15,156 nucleotides of DNA. Source: JAUXLW01 sp964195005 (lineage in GTDB: Bacteria; Actinomycetota; Acidimicrobiia; Spongiisociales; SHLN01). Position numbers and translations under genes: made by a program. Location of the stretch: assembly GCA_964195005.1 (NCBI GenBank), contig CAXMOO010000070.1, forward strand, positions 1 to 15,156. Direction: 5' to 3'. The notes beneath the pieces are model-generated. The model did not search any database and was not told where the DNA came from. It saw only the letters and a program-made list of their open reading frames with translations. Positions 7,271 through 15,156 of the stretch are shown here, piece by piece. Every line of letters begins with the position of its first letter. Positions within the stretch are counted from its first letter, which is position 1.

Positions 7271-7277
<7 letters not shown>
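6630..7277 (+). CDS. Nitroreductase family protein (FMN-dependent)
   Basis: A 215-aa flavin oxidoreductase of the nitroreductase fold, which uses FMN and NAD(P)H to reduce nitro, quinone or similar electron acceptors; the real substrate is unknown. The N-terminal TTRAMRRVKPDPIPDD with its arginines for the FMN phosphate is typical, followed by AAIRAPSPGNTQQWRF, the family's Ser/Asn FMN-contact region. The middle helix is PAVWNLMLAARGHGIGAT and the end is VTLGYPLGKWGV. The TTG start at 6630 is set by AAGGAG at 6618-6623 with a 6-nt spacer. The gene runs convergently into the CtpE-like gene and their ends overlap by 7 nt. It probably forms its own transcript. Confidence 0.92.
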
Positions 7278-9775
<2,498 letters not shown>

Positions 9776-9782
9776 GGGCCTC

Positions 9783-9788
9783 AAATTA
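9783..9788 (-). promoter_or_regulatory. Putative leaderless -10 box of the CtpE-like gene (TAATTT)
   Basis: On the minus strand TAATTT is followed by exactly 7 nt and the GTG start at 9775. It lies in the 41-nt gap after the lipoprotein gene and suggests the pump has its own leaderless transcript besides any read-through. No clear -35 box. Confidence 0.5.
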
Positions 9789-9816
9789 GTTGCGAAAGGC
9801 GAGTAGCGCCGTAAGC

Positions 9817-11019
9817 CTACGGAGCCCAGGTGGCGACAACGCCGTCTGTCAGGCGTTGGGCCGGCACGTTTTCCTCGATCTTCTGTATCCAGACGCCGGA
9901 TTCTCCACCAACTTCGCCGGCAAACACGAAGGAACTGCTGTCGGGGGAGAGGAAAGAGTGGCTGTTGGAGTATTGGCTGAAGAAGGGCAAGTATCGTGCC
10001 ACGAGTGTGGCGGAAGGCACGAAGCCCTCGAAGCTGGTGGTTGTGGTGCCGTCCCAGACACCCCACCGGAGAAGCAGGTCTTCGGAGGTCCTATCAGGTG
10101 CCAGGTAGAGCAGGCGAGTTCCGTCTCCGCCCCAGAAGAAGGCAGTCACCTCGGGCGCCACTTCCACCGGGCCATCGACGGTGTCGGCAATAAGGGGTCC
10201 GAGTGCCGGCTGCGCTGAGCCGGCTCTGATGTCGACATAAGCGACGGTTGTGCCATCGGGGCTCAACGCGGCGGCCACCTCATCCGGGTACTGGTGGATT
10301 TCTCGCGTCTCCTCTCCGTCGGTGGTGGCGAGTATCAGCACGTTGGCATCATCACGCACGACCGAATAGAGCAGGGAGTCGCCCTCCCAACCCGGGGCCG
10401 AGAAGCCGCCCGGGCCGATGGGAAAGTCGTCTGTGCGGCCGTCGGTGCGCAAGAAGTACATCTCGTTGCCCCCCACGTGAGAGAGGACTCGATCCGAGTC
10501 CGGGGACCAGGCGAAGTAGTACGGCTGGCCCTGGTCGATGTGCCGGACGGTTCCGGTCGAGATGTCGATCAAGCCGAGCCCGATGCCCGAAAAATCACTG
10601 CCCAAGAATGCGAGCGACGAGGCGTCGGGTGACCAGTAGAGGTAGAAGCCTGCAACAGGAGTCTCGACCTCGACGTCGGTGATCTCCTCCCCCATAGTGA
10701 GGATGTGGATCGAAGAATTGATCGCTTGCGCCTGCAAGCCGACTCGCACGGCGCCGCCGGCCGCGATTTGCCCCGGCCCGGCTGCCACGCCGCTTTGCAC
10801 GAAAGCCAATTGGGAACCGTCGGGAGACCATGTCGGTTGCGAGTAGAAGGTGGTCGTTCCGCCATCGAAGGTGAGCCGCGTTTCGGTGCCCGTCCGCGGA
10901 TCGACCACGACGATGTTGCTATCGGCAGTTTGGACGGCGATGAGGGTGCCGGCTGCGGCATCGTCACCTCCGGTGCAGGCCGCAGCGACGAGTAAGAGCG
11001 CTGCCGCAAGGGGTTTCAT
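9817..11019 (-). CDS. Beta-propeller (PD40/TolB-like) lipoprotein
   Basis: A 400-aa secreted protein. The N terminus has a short hydrophobic signal (residues 4-14) ending in AAAC, a lipobox-like site with Cys15 as the likely lipidated residue, followed by a Gly/Asp-rich linker. The box is not ideal because position -3 is Ala. The rest is made of repeats with the WSPDGSQLAF pattern (WSPDASSLAFLG, WSPDSDRVL, LSPDGTTVAY, LSPDSSSFVF), giving a WD40-like/TolB-type propeller. Such domains usually act as binding platforms; no catalytic motif is seen. It starts 27 nt after the HEAVH gene and is probably in the uppP operon. Its partner or ligand is unknown. Confidence 0.87.
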   Translation of the reverse strand: MKPLAAALLLVAAACTGGDDAAAGTLIAVQTADSNIVVVDPRTGTETRLTFDGGTTTFYSQPTWSPDGSQLAFVQSGVAAGPGQIAAGGAVRVGLQAQAINSSIHILTMGEEITDVEVETPVAGFYLYWSPDASSLAFLGSDFSGIGLGLIDISTGTVRHIDQGQPYYFAWSPDSDRVLSHVGGNEMYFLRTDGRTDDFPIGPGGFSAPGWEGDSLLYSVVRDDANVLILATTDGEETREIHQYPDEVAAALSPDGTTVAYVDIRAGSAQPALGPLIADTVDGPVEVAPEVTAFFWGGDGTRLLYLAPDRTSEDLLLRWGVWDGTTTTSFEGFVPSATLVARYLPFFSQYSNSHSFLSPDSSSFVFAGEVGGESGVWIQKIEENVPAQRLTDGVVATWAP

Positions 11020-11046
11020 CGATGTCAGCCTGGCAGGGTGCAGTCC

Positions 11047-11475
11047 CTAACGCGGGAGCACCTTGTCGGTAGCTTCCCTGGCTTGCACCTCGTAACGGAT
11101 CTGTTGATAAGCCTCATCGTGTCCGCGCCGGCGGAGCCGTCCCCGGAGGTAATCGAACGCGTATGTAGCCGCGTATTTCAGGTTGCCGGTTTGGCGCCAC
11201 TGGCTCACATGGACCGCCTCGTGGATCACAAGCCGGGCTAGCTGGGCACGGGGCCGGCGGTACCAGCGGCTGTGCATGTATACGACGTAGGGCAGGGCAA
11301 TGGCTGCGTTGCGCCGCAACACCAGCTTCTCTAAGAGACTCGATGCCTCCCGGACCAGGAGTCGCTCCAGATCGACGCCCGGAGCCACTACCTGTACGGA
11401 GGCGGGGTCGATGCCGGCGGCTTCCAGCGCTTCGATGGCCGGGAAGTTGTGCCGCATGTGGAGGGGGCGGCTCAC
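11047..11475 (-). CDS. Small HEAVH-motif protein, putative zinc-binding (142 aa)
   Basis: I do not recognise a named family. The protein contains HEAVHVSQW (residues 85-93), a zinc-metallopeptidase HExxH motif in the form used by DUF4157-like domains, followed 40 residues later by YEVQAREA, whose Glu129 could be the third metal ligand. No signal peptide or membrane segment is clear, though residues 57-67 are hydrophobic. The start is taken as the GTG at 11475, which overlaps the uppP stop as GTGA, the usual mark of translational coupling. An ATG 18 nt further in (11457) is an alternative. The frame is open upstream, but only through uppP and with arginine-rich shadow composition. Whether it is an active protease is unproven. 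Confidence 0.75.
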   Translation of the reverse strand: MSRPLHMRHNFPAIEALEAAGIDPASVQVVAPGVDLERLLVREASSLLEKLVLRRNAAIALPYVVYMHSRWYRRPRAQLARLVIHEAVHVSQWRQTGNLKYAATYAFDYLRGRLRRRGHDEAYQQIRYEVQAREATDKVLPR

Positions 11476-12233
11476 AGCGCCACCACTGCGATTGCTCCGA
11501 CCACGAAGCAGTAGAGGGCGAACGGTCGCAACCCCCAATTGGTCAACACCCGGATCAGGACCGAGATCGCGAAATAGCCCGATACCGCAGCAACGACGAC
11601 GCCGATCGCCAATTCCCACTCCAAACCGCCTTCTCCTGCCAGGTCGAGCAGCTGTTTGGCTCCCCCTCCGAGTATCACCGGTATCGCCAGCAAGAATGAG
11701 AAACGGACCGCTTCCACCTCGCTGAAGTGACGTCCGAGCGAAGCCGTGATGGTCATACCCGAACGGGACACACCGGGAATCAGAGCAAACGCCTGAGCCC
11801 CGCCGACGACAAGGGCATCGGTGACTGTGGAATCTTCCAGCGTCCGGAGGCGTCGCACTATCCATCCTGAGGCCAGCAATACGACACCGGTTCCGATTAG
11901 CGCCAGGCCGACCCGAAACGGGCTCTCAAACGCCTCGTCGAGGGCCGATTCCAGAGTCAGCCCGACAATTACAGCCGGGATGGTGCCAATGGCCAGGAGT
12001 TTGATGATGTGGCGGGCGCGCGGATCACGATCGGGCCGGGTCAGCCAGGCCACGTCCTTGCGGAAATACCAGAGAACTGCCGCCAGTGTCCCGAGGTGAA
12101 GCACCGCGGTGGTAGCAAGCCCCGGCGGCTGTTTGTTGAGGAATTCCGGGACCAGCACAAGGTGGCCACTCGAAGAAATCGGAAGGAACTCGGTGAGGCC
12201 TTGAACTAAGCCCCAGAGTGCGGCGTCGAACAC
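11472..12233 (-). CDS. uppP: Undecaprenyl-diphosphate phosphatase
   Basis: UppP (BacA) removes a phosphate from undecaprenyl diphosphate so the lipid carrier can be reused for peptidoglycan and other envelope polymers; overproduction is known to give bacitracin resistance. Both catalytic signatures are present: QGLTEFLPISSSGH (residues 11-24, the (E/Q)XXXE motif) and PGVSRSG (153-159). The protein is almost entirely membrane segments, 253 aa, close to the family's usual 260-280. The start is the GTG at 12231-12233, because the family begins there and TAATGT lies 7 nt upstream with no ribosome site between. It leads a minus-strand operon with the HEAVH protein (4-nt overlap) and the propeller lipoprotein. 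Confidence 0.95.
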   Translation of the reverse strand: MFDAALWGLVQGLTEFLPISSSGHLVLVPEFLNKQPPGLATTAVLHLGTLAAVLWYFRKDVAWLTRPDRDPRARHIIKLLAIGTIPAVIVGLTLESALDEAFESPFRVGLALIGTGVVLLASGWIVRRLRTLEDSTVTDALVVGGAQAFALIPGVSRSGMTITASLGRHFSEVEAVRFSFLLAIPVILGGGAKQLLDLAGEGGLEWELAIGVVVAAVSGYFAISVLIRVLTNWGLRPFALYCFVVGAIAVVAL

Positions 12234-12239
12234 GGCAAT

Positions 12240-12245
12240 TACATT
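12240..12245 (+). promoter_or_regulatory. Possible -10 box of the SAF-like gene (TACATT)
   Basis: TACATT lies 5 nt before the TTG at 12251 and overlaps, on the opposite strand, the TAATGT box of uppP. The 5-nt spacing does not match the 7 nt seen elsewhere in the window, so this is a weak call. Confidence 0.22.
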
Positions 12246-12246
12246 A
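12241..12246 (-). promoter_or_regulatory. Putative leaderless -10 box of uppP (TAATGT)
   Basis: On the minus strand TAATGT is followed by exactly 7 nt and the GTG start of uppP at 12233, the same geometry as at glpK, the ABC ATPase and the CtpE-like gene. No ribosome site lies between and no clear -35 box is seen. Confidence 0.5.
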
Positions 12247-12250
12247 CCGG

Positions 12251-12814
12251 TTGGCCGCGTTCTCCAGCCCCCTTCCCTTCCGCGTGGGTGCGTTCTACGT
12301 TCTCCCCGTGTATTGGTTTGGCCGCCCGCCCTACGTCCGGTGGGTCGCGGCAGGCGCCTTGCTGGTGGTGGCAGTCCTGCTCGAGTTCCGACCGGCCAAT
12401 AACGTGCTGCATCCCTTCACGGCCGAGGTCGTCGAAGCCGGCTCGCCCCTCGACGTGGAATGGCGCAAGGTCCCGGAGGGCCTGTTTCCGACACCCGATC
12501 TGGCCGGGGCCGTTGCTACCCACGTCTTGGAAGCAGGGGAGCCGGTAGCACCTTCAGATGTCACGGCCGCCGGCTCACTTCCTTCCGGGTGGTGGCAACT
12601 GGCCCTGGAAGTGTCTTTTGCTCTCGTCCCCGGAGCCGATGTCCAGATCGTGCTCACCGAATCTTCGCGAACGGTCCAGGCCGTTGTGGTCCGGATGGGT
12701 GCTGCCGATTCCCTCCAGGGACCTGTGGCTCTGGTGGCGGTGCCGGCCGAGGATGCCGCCGCGGTGGCGCGGGCGGTAGCCAGCAGGAGCTTTGTGGTCC
12801 TGGCGGCTTCATAG
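12251..12814 (+). CDS. Membrane-anchored SAF-domain-like protein (187 aa)
   Basis: Function unknown. One clear membrane segment (WVAAGALLVVAVLLEF, about residues 31-46) is followed by an extracytoplasmic domain. In that domain SPLDVEWRKVPEGLFP, then VLEAGEPVAPSDVT, resemble a SAF domain as found in CpaB/RcpC pilus proteins and in flagellar FlgA. The C-terminal part is valine/alanine-rich with a beta-strand pattern. Start choice: the frame opens at GTG 12218, but that would overlap uppP. The codons become strongly C/G-ending only from the TTG at 12251, so I take that start; GTG 12284 is also possible. No ribosome site is visible for any of them. No pilus genes are nearby, so a role in pilus assembly is not supported. 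Confidence 0.7.
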   Translation: MAAFSSPLPFRVGAFYVLPVYWFGRPPYVRWVAAGALLVVAVLLEFRPANNVLHPFTAEVVEAGSPLDVEWRKVPEGLFPTPDLAGAVATHVLEAGEPVAPSDVTAAGSLPSGWWQLALEVSFALVPGADVQIVLTESSRTVQAVVVRMGAADSLQGPVALVAVPAEDAAAVARAVASRSFVVLAAS

Positions 12815-12827
12815 GAGAACACGCGTA

Positions 12828-12862
12828 GAGCACTCGACTCAACCCCCGAGCGTGGCGTGCTC
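12828..12862. repeat. Interrupted inverted repeat in the gap before galU
   Basis: Outer arms GAGCA (12828-12832) and TGCTC (12858-12862) enclose inner arms CTCG (12833-12836) and CGAG (12847-12850), with a 10-nt loop and a 7-nt one-sided bulge. It lies 14 nt after the SAF-like gene. There is no T-run, so a terminator is doubtful; it could also be a regulator site. Confidence 0.35.
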
Positions 12863-12869
12863 AATTGGC

Positions 12870-12875
12870 TAAACT
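12870..12875 (+). promoter_or_regulatory. Possible -10 box of the galU operon (TAAACT)
   Basis: A TANNNT hexamer 70 nt before the galU ATG. Counting 7 nt on puts the transcript start at about 12883, inside the hairpin described next. No convincing -35 box. No better candidate was seen in the 131-nt gap. Confidence 0.3.
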
Positions 12876-12880
12876 GATCG

Positions 12881-12904
12881 CCGGGGCGAACGCTGTTGCC
12901 CCGG
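12881..12904 (+). other. Strong hairpin in the galU leader
   Basis: CCGGGGC (12881-12887) pairs perfectly with GCCCCGG (12898-12904). Inside, AAC (12889-12891) pairs with GTT (12895-12897), giving a 10-bp stem with one bulged G and a GCT triloop. It lies 41 nt upstream of the galU ATG. No T-run follows. It could stabilise the mRNA 5' end, act as a Rho-type or factor-dependent stop, or have no role. Confidence 0.5.
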
Positions 12905-12945
12905 TTCAGTCGAAGGGCCGTGAGGCCGAAGTAGTTGTCACGTTC

Positions 12946-13770
12946 ATGGATGTTGAAGTAGCAGTAATACCTGCCGCCGGGCGCGGGACCCGGATGCGCC
13001 CCGCCACCCGGGCGCTTCCCAAAGCGATGCTCCCGATCGTCGATCGTCCGGCCATCCAGTGGGTGGTGGAAGAAGCAGCGGCGGCCGGGGCCCGGGAGGT
13101 CTTCGTGGTAGTCGACCCGGGTGTGGGGACACTCATCGACCGGCATTTCAACTCCCAGGAGGAGGGTCCGCTTCCCGGGCTGGAAGGCGTCCAGGTTCAT
13201 GCCGTTGTCCAGGATGTGCCAAAGGGCCTTGGCGACGCGGTGCGGACCGCTCAGGCCGGGGTTGGCAGCCGGCCGTTCTTCTGCTTGCTGGTGGACAACC
13301 TGGTTTATCCCGATCGTGCGGTCCTGCCCCTGATGGCCGAGGCGGCCGAGGCCAAGTCGGTGGTTTGCCTGCGGGAACTGAGCACCGACTATCTCGCTCG
13401 CTATGGATTCATTGTTCCCGGTGACTGGATTTCGGAAAGCGTGGTCAAGGTGCTTGGTGCCATCGAGAAGCCGGGCGTCGAAGCGGCGCCCTCCAAGCTC
13501 GGCCTCATCGGGCGCTATCTCTTCACTGCCCCAATTTTCGATGCCCTCAATGATGTGGAACCGGGTGTCGGCGGCGAGATCCAGCTCACCGACGCCATCC
13601 ACGCCATCGGGGAGGCGAACCTCTGCCTCGGCTACGTTTCCGAACACGATCTGCTCGACAGCGGCACCCCGATGGGGTACCTCGAGACCTCGACAATTCT
13701 GGGGGCGTCACACGGTGACTTCGGTGCTCGCTATCGTGCCTTCCTGAAGGAGTTTTCCGAGGGTCTTTAA
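12946..13770 (+). CDS. galU: UTP-glucose-1-phosphate uridylyltransferase
   Basis: GalU makes UDP-glucose from UTP and glucose-1-phosphate in the cytoplasm, for cell-wall sugars, glycolipids and trehalose or glycogen-type products. The N-terminal nucleotide-binding signature is GRGTRMRPATRALPKAMLPI (residues 12-31), followed by DRPAIQWVVEEA. Also seen are KPGVEAAPSKLGLIGRY, which matches the GalU sugar-binding region, and GGEIQLTDAI. Length is 274 aa, a little shorter than most (about 290-300). The ATG at 12946 places the family's first strand (VAVIPAAG) at residue 5; the frame is open upstream to a TTG at 12865, but that stretch has mixed codon use and includes the hairpin. No ribosome site is clear. 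moaC follows after 17 nt. Confidence 0.94.
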   Translation: MDVEVAVIPAAGRGTRMRPATRALPKAMLPIVDRPAIQWVVEEAAAAGAREVFVVVDPGVGTLIDRHFNSQEEGPLPGLEGVQVHAVVQDVPKGLGDAVRTAQAGVGSRPFFCLLVDNLVYPDRAVLPLMAEAAEAKSVVCLRELSTDYLARYGFIVPGDWISESVVKVLGAIEKPGVEAAPSKLGLIGRYLFTAPIFDALNDVEPGVGGEIQLTDAIHAIGEANLCLGYVSEHDLLDSGTPMGYLETSTILGASHGDFGARYRAFLKEFSEGL

Positions 13771-13787
13771 GGTCCGGAGGAGGAGCG

Positions 13788-14255
13788 ATGGGTGATTTGC
13801 CCCATCTCGATGCGGCGGGCAATGCCCATATGGTTGATGTTGGAGCCAAACCTGACTCCGACCGGGTGGCTGAAGCAGAGAGCACCATTCACCTCGACCT
13901 GGAAACCAGGACGGCCCTGTTCGGTGGCGACCTGCCCAAGGGTGACGCCCTGGCGGTAGCCCGGGTGGCGGGGATTCAAGCGGCCAAGCGGACGTCCGAT
14001 CTGATCCCACTATGTCATCCGTTAGGCCTAACGTCGGTGTCAGTGGAGATCGAACAGGTTCCAGAAGGGGCCCGGGTGGTGTCGCGAGTGGCATCCACCG
14101 GTCCGACCGGGGTTGAGATGGAGGCTTTGACTGCGGCGTCAATTGCCACCCTCTCGCTGTACGACATGGTGAAATCCCTTCAGCGCGGTGCCGAGATCGG
14201 TCCGCTACGGTTGCTCCGCAAATCCGGTGGGAGGTCCGGCGAATGGGTGAGATGA
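13788..14255 (+). CDS. moaC: Cyclic pyranopterin monophosphate synthase
   Basis: MoaC, with MoaA, converts GTP to cyclic pyranopterin monophosphate in the first stage of molybdenum cofactor synthesis. The diagnostic KRTSDLIPLCHPLGL (near residues 66-80) and GVEMEALTAASIATLSLYDM with the following VKS (active-site Asp and Lys) are intact, and length (155 aa) is normal. The start is firmly set by a GGAGGAGG ribosome site at 13776-13783 just before ATG 13788, the strongest such site in the window. It overlaps mogA by 13 nt. No moaA, moaD, moaE or moeA gene is present here. Grouping with galU is a known actinobacterial arrangement. Confidence 0.96.
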   Translation: MGDLPHLDAAGNAHMVDVGAKPDSDRVAEAESTIHLDLETRTALFGGDLPKGDALAVARVAGIQAAKRTSDLIPLCHPLGLTSVSVEIEQVPEGARVVSRVASTGPTGVEMEALTAASIATLSLYDMVKSLQRGAEIGPLRLLRKSGGRSGEWVR

Positions 14256-14734
14256 GAGCCGGCGTGTTGACGATTAGTGATCGAGTCAGCCGGGGTGAGG
14301 CTGAGGATGTTTCTGGCCCCACGGCCATTGCCATACTGGCCGGGCTCGGATTCGAAGTCGATTGGCAGGTGGTCCCGGACGAGAAGGCCGACATTCAGAC
14401 GGCTATTCGCGGCTGGATCAATGACGGGCTCGAACTGGTGGTCACAACCGGGGGCACTGGCTTTGGGCGCCGCGATATCACACCCGAGGCAACCTCAGAG
14501 CTGATAGACCGCCCGGCCCCGGGCCTGATCGAAGCGGCCCGGGTGGCGTCGCTTGCCAAGAGCCCCAACGCCATGCTTTCCAGGGGTGTGGCCGGAATTG
14601 CCGGCACCACGCTGTGTATCAACCTCCCCGGCTCCACGGGTGGCGTAGAGGACTGGTTGGAGGTGATGCGACCGAGCCTGGTTCACGCGGTCGCTCTCCT
14701 GCGTGACGAGAAGACGAGCCACACGGGGCACTAA
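14243..14734 (+). CDS. mogA: MogA/MoaB family molybdopterin adenylyltransferase
   Basis: A molybdopterin-binding protein of 163 aa that activates molybdopterin by adenylylation ahead of metal insertion. It opens with RAGVLTISDRVSRGE and contains TTGGTGFGRRDITPEAT (near residues 68-84), the MPT-binding loop with the conserved Asp, and NLPGSTGGVEDWLEV towards the end, as in MogA/MoaB and the gephyrin G domain. The start at ATG 14243 has GGGAGG at 14229-14234 with an 8-nt spacer. ATG 14252, which would overlap the moaC stop as ATGA, is an alternative without its own site. The SepX/GlpR-like gene starts 91 nt downstream. MogA and MoaB cannot be told apart safely by sequence. Confidence 0.93.
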   Translation: MGEMRAGVLTISDRVSRGEAEDVSGPTAIAILAGLGFEVDWQVVPDEKADIQTAIRGWINDGLELVVTTGGTGFGRRDITPEATSELIDRPAPGLIEAARVASLAKSPNAMLSRGVAGIAGTTLCINLPGSTGGVEDWLEVMRPSLVHAVALLRDEKTSHTGH

Positions 14735-14765
14735 TGCACCGCCGCCCATGTGCAGTTATTTGCTG

Positions 14766-14795
14766 TTGTGTCAGGAAGTTTTCGCGGGCTAATGT
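14766..14795 (+). promoter_or_regulatory. Possible promoter of the SepX/GlpR-like gene
   Basis: TTGTGT (14766-14771) and TAATGT (14790-14795, a TANNNT hexamer) are separated by 18 nt. A start about 7 nt later leaves a leader of roughly 23 nt that includes the GAGGA ribosome site at 14814-14818. This would uncouple the membrane protein from the galU-moaC-mogA transcript. Confidence 0.38.
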
Positions 14796-14825
14796 GGCAA
14801 AGAGCGTTGGAGTGAGGACCATAGG

Positions 14826-15156
14826 GTGGAATTACTAGTAGTGCTGATAGTGCTTGGAGGCCTCTGGTCTGCGCTACTTCTGCCGTCTTTCCTTCACTCT
14901 CGCGACGACGCCCCGATGGCGTCGACCAGGTCTTTCGATCGGCGACTCGCCAGATTGGCCTCCTTGCGTCCGGAGTCAATTGACCCCGTTGCGCTGGCCC
15001 GGGGCCGGCTGCAGGCGAGGCGGCGCCGGGTGATGGTCGGTTTGATCGCGGCCGCGTTGGTAACACTCATTGCCGCCATTGCGACGGCCTCCATACCGCT
15101 TCTGTTGTTTAGCCTTGCCTTCGACGGCATGTTCGTTCTCTACATGGTGGCTCTCC
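14826..15156 (+). CDS. Membrane protein with SepX/GlpR-like layout, N-terminal part
   Basis: An open frame of 110 codons begins at GTG 14826 with GAGGA at 14814-14818 (7-nt spacer) and continues past the window edge without a stop. It has an N-terminal membrane helix (LLVVLIVLGGLWSALLLPSF, residues 3-22), then HSRDDAP, a soluble linker with STRSFDRRLARLAS, a basic cluster QARRRRVM (about residues 69-76), and a second hydrophobic stretch (77-110). The WSALLLPSFL pattern, the linker and the later double membrane segment match what I recall of actinobacterial SepX/GlpR, a divisome membrane protein encoded near galU and molybdopterin genes. That it is a gene is well supported. The family name rests on recall of pattern and neighbourhood, and most of the linker and C terminus are not visible. 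Confidence 0.72.
   Translation, partial: MELLVVLIVLGGLWSALLLPSFLHSRDDAPMASTRSFDRRLARLASLRPESIDPVALARGRLQARRRRVMVGLIAAALVTLIAAIATASIPLLLFSLAFDGMFVLYMVAL

Noticed and set aside
11476..11865. Upstream extension of the HEAVH protein frame
   Set aside because: This part overlaps uppP in another frame and translates to an Arg/Gly/Cys-rich string unlike a real domain; the GTG at 11475 is the sensible start.
12865..12945. N-terminal extension of galU from TTG 12865
   Set aside because: The GalU family begins close to ATG 12946, codon use in the extension is mixed, and the stretch contains a strong hairpin and a possible -10 box.
12331..13647. Long minus-strand open frame (438 codons) across the SAF-like gene and galU
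   Set aside because: It lies antisense to two genes with clear protein features, its translation is rich in Arg/Pro/Thr/Ser with no domain pattern, and long antisense frames are expected in GC-rich DNA.
14735..14754. Possible terminator after mogA (TGCAC and GTGCA arms)
   Set aside because: The stem is only 5 bp with a 10-nt loop and the following sequence is not a clean T-run, so it is too weak to call.

Overview
This window looks like a chromosomal segment of a high-GC actinobacterium. I suspect the class Acidimicrobiia or a relative, but the lineage is an inference. Supporting signs are the GC-rich codon use, GTG and TTG start codons, a CtpE-type P-type ATPase, a soluble acyl-ACP desaturase, and a galU/molybdopterin gene group followed by a membrane protein resembling actinobacterial SepX/GlpR. 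Several genes also appear leaderless, with a TANNNT hexamer exactly 7 nt before the start codon. There is no sign of a mobile element, prophage, CRISPR array, tRNA or rRNA, and base composition looks even.

Layout. (1) Bases 1-3296 are a phospholipid block: the 3' end of plsC, a small convergent RRM-type RNA-binding gene, then a tight glpK-pgsA-plsY operon. GlpK makes glycerol-3-phosphate, PgsA and PlsY both consume it, and PlsC acylates the PlsY product. (2) Bases 3334-5080 hold an ABC-2 type exporter (ATPase and permease, overlapping). (3) Bases 5078-7277 hold an acyl-ACP desaturase behind an operator-like palindrome, a UPF0316/DUF2179 membrane protein, and a nitroreductase. (4) Bases 7271-12233 read on the minus strand: uppP, a small HEAVH protein whose start overlaps the uppP stop, a beta-propeller lipoprotein, and a CtpE-like cation ATPase. 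(5) Bases 12251-12814 encode a SAF-domain-like membrane-anchored protein diverging from uppP. (6) Bases 12946-15156 hold galU, moaC and mogA, then the start of a membrane protein that matches the SepX/GlpR layout and runs off the window.

The genome is compact. Gene pairs overlap by 4-13 bases (pgsA/plsY, the ABC pair, uppP/HEAVH, moaC/mogA), and two convergent pairs overlap at their stops with no intrinsic terminator visible. No gap exceeds 300 bases. The largest are 12815-12945, which holds two inverted repeats and a possible galU promoter, and 580-690, the divergent RRM/glpK promoter region. I saw no hairpin followed by a T-run anywhere, so no terminator is annotated.

The strongest leads are the consistent leaderless promoter pattern, the MoaC/MogA neighbourhood of a SepX/GlpR-like divisome protein with no moeA in the window, the palindrome in front of the desaturase, and the Glu-to-Gln change in the ion-site motif of the CtpE-like pump. 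No clearly new defence or mobile system was found.
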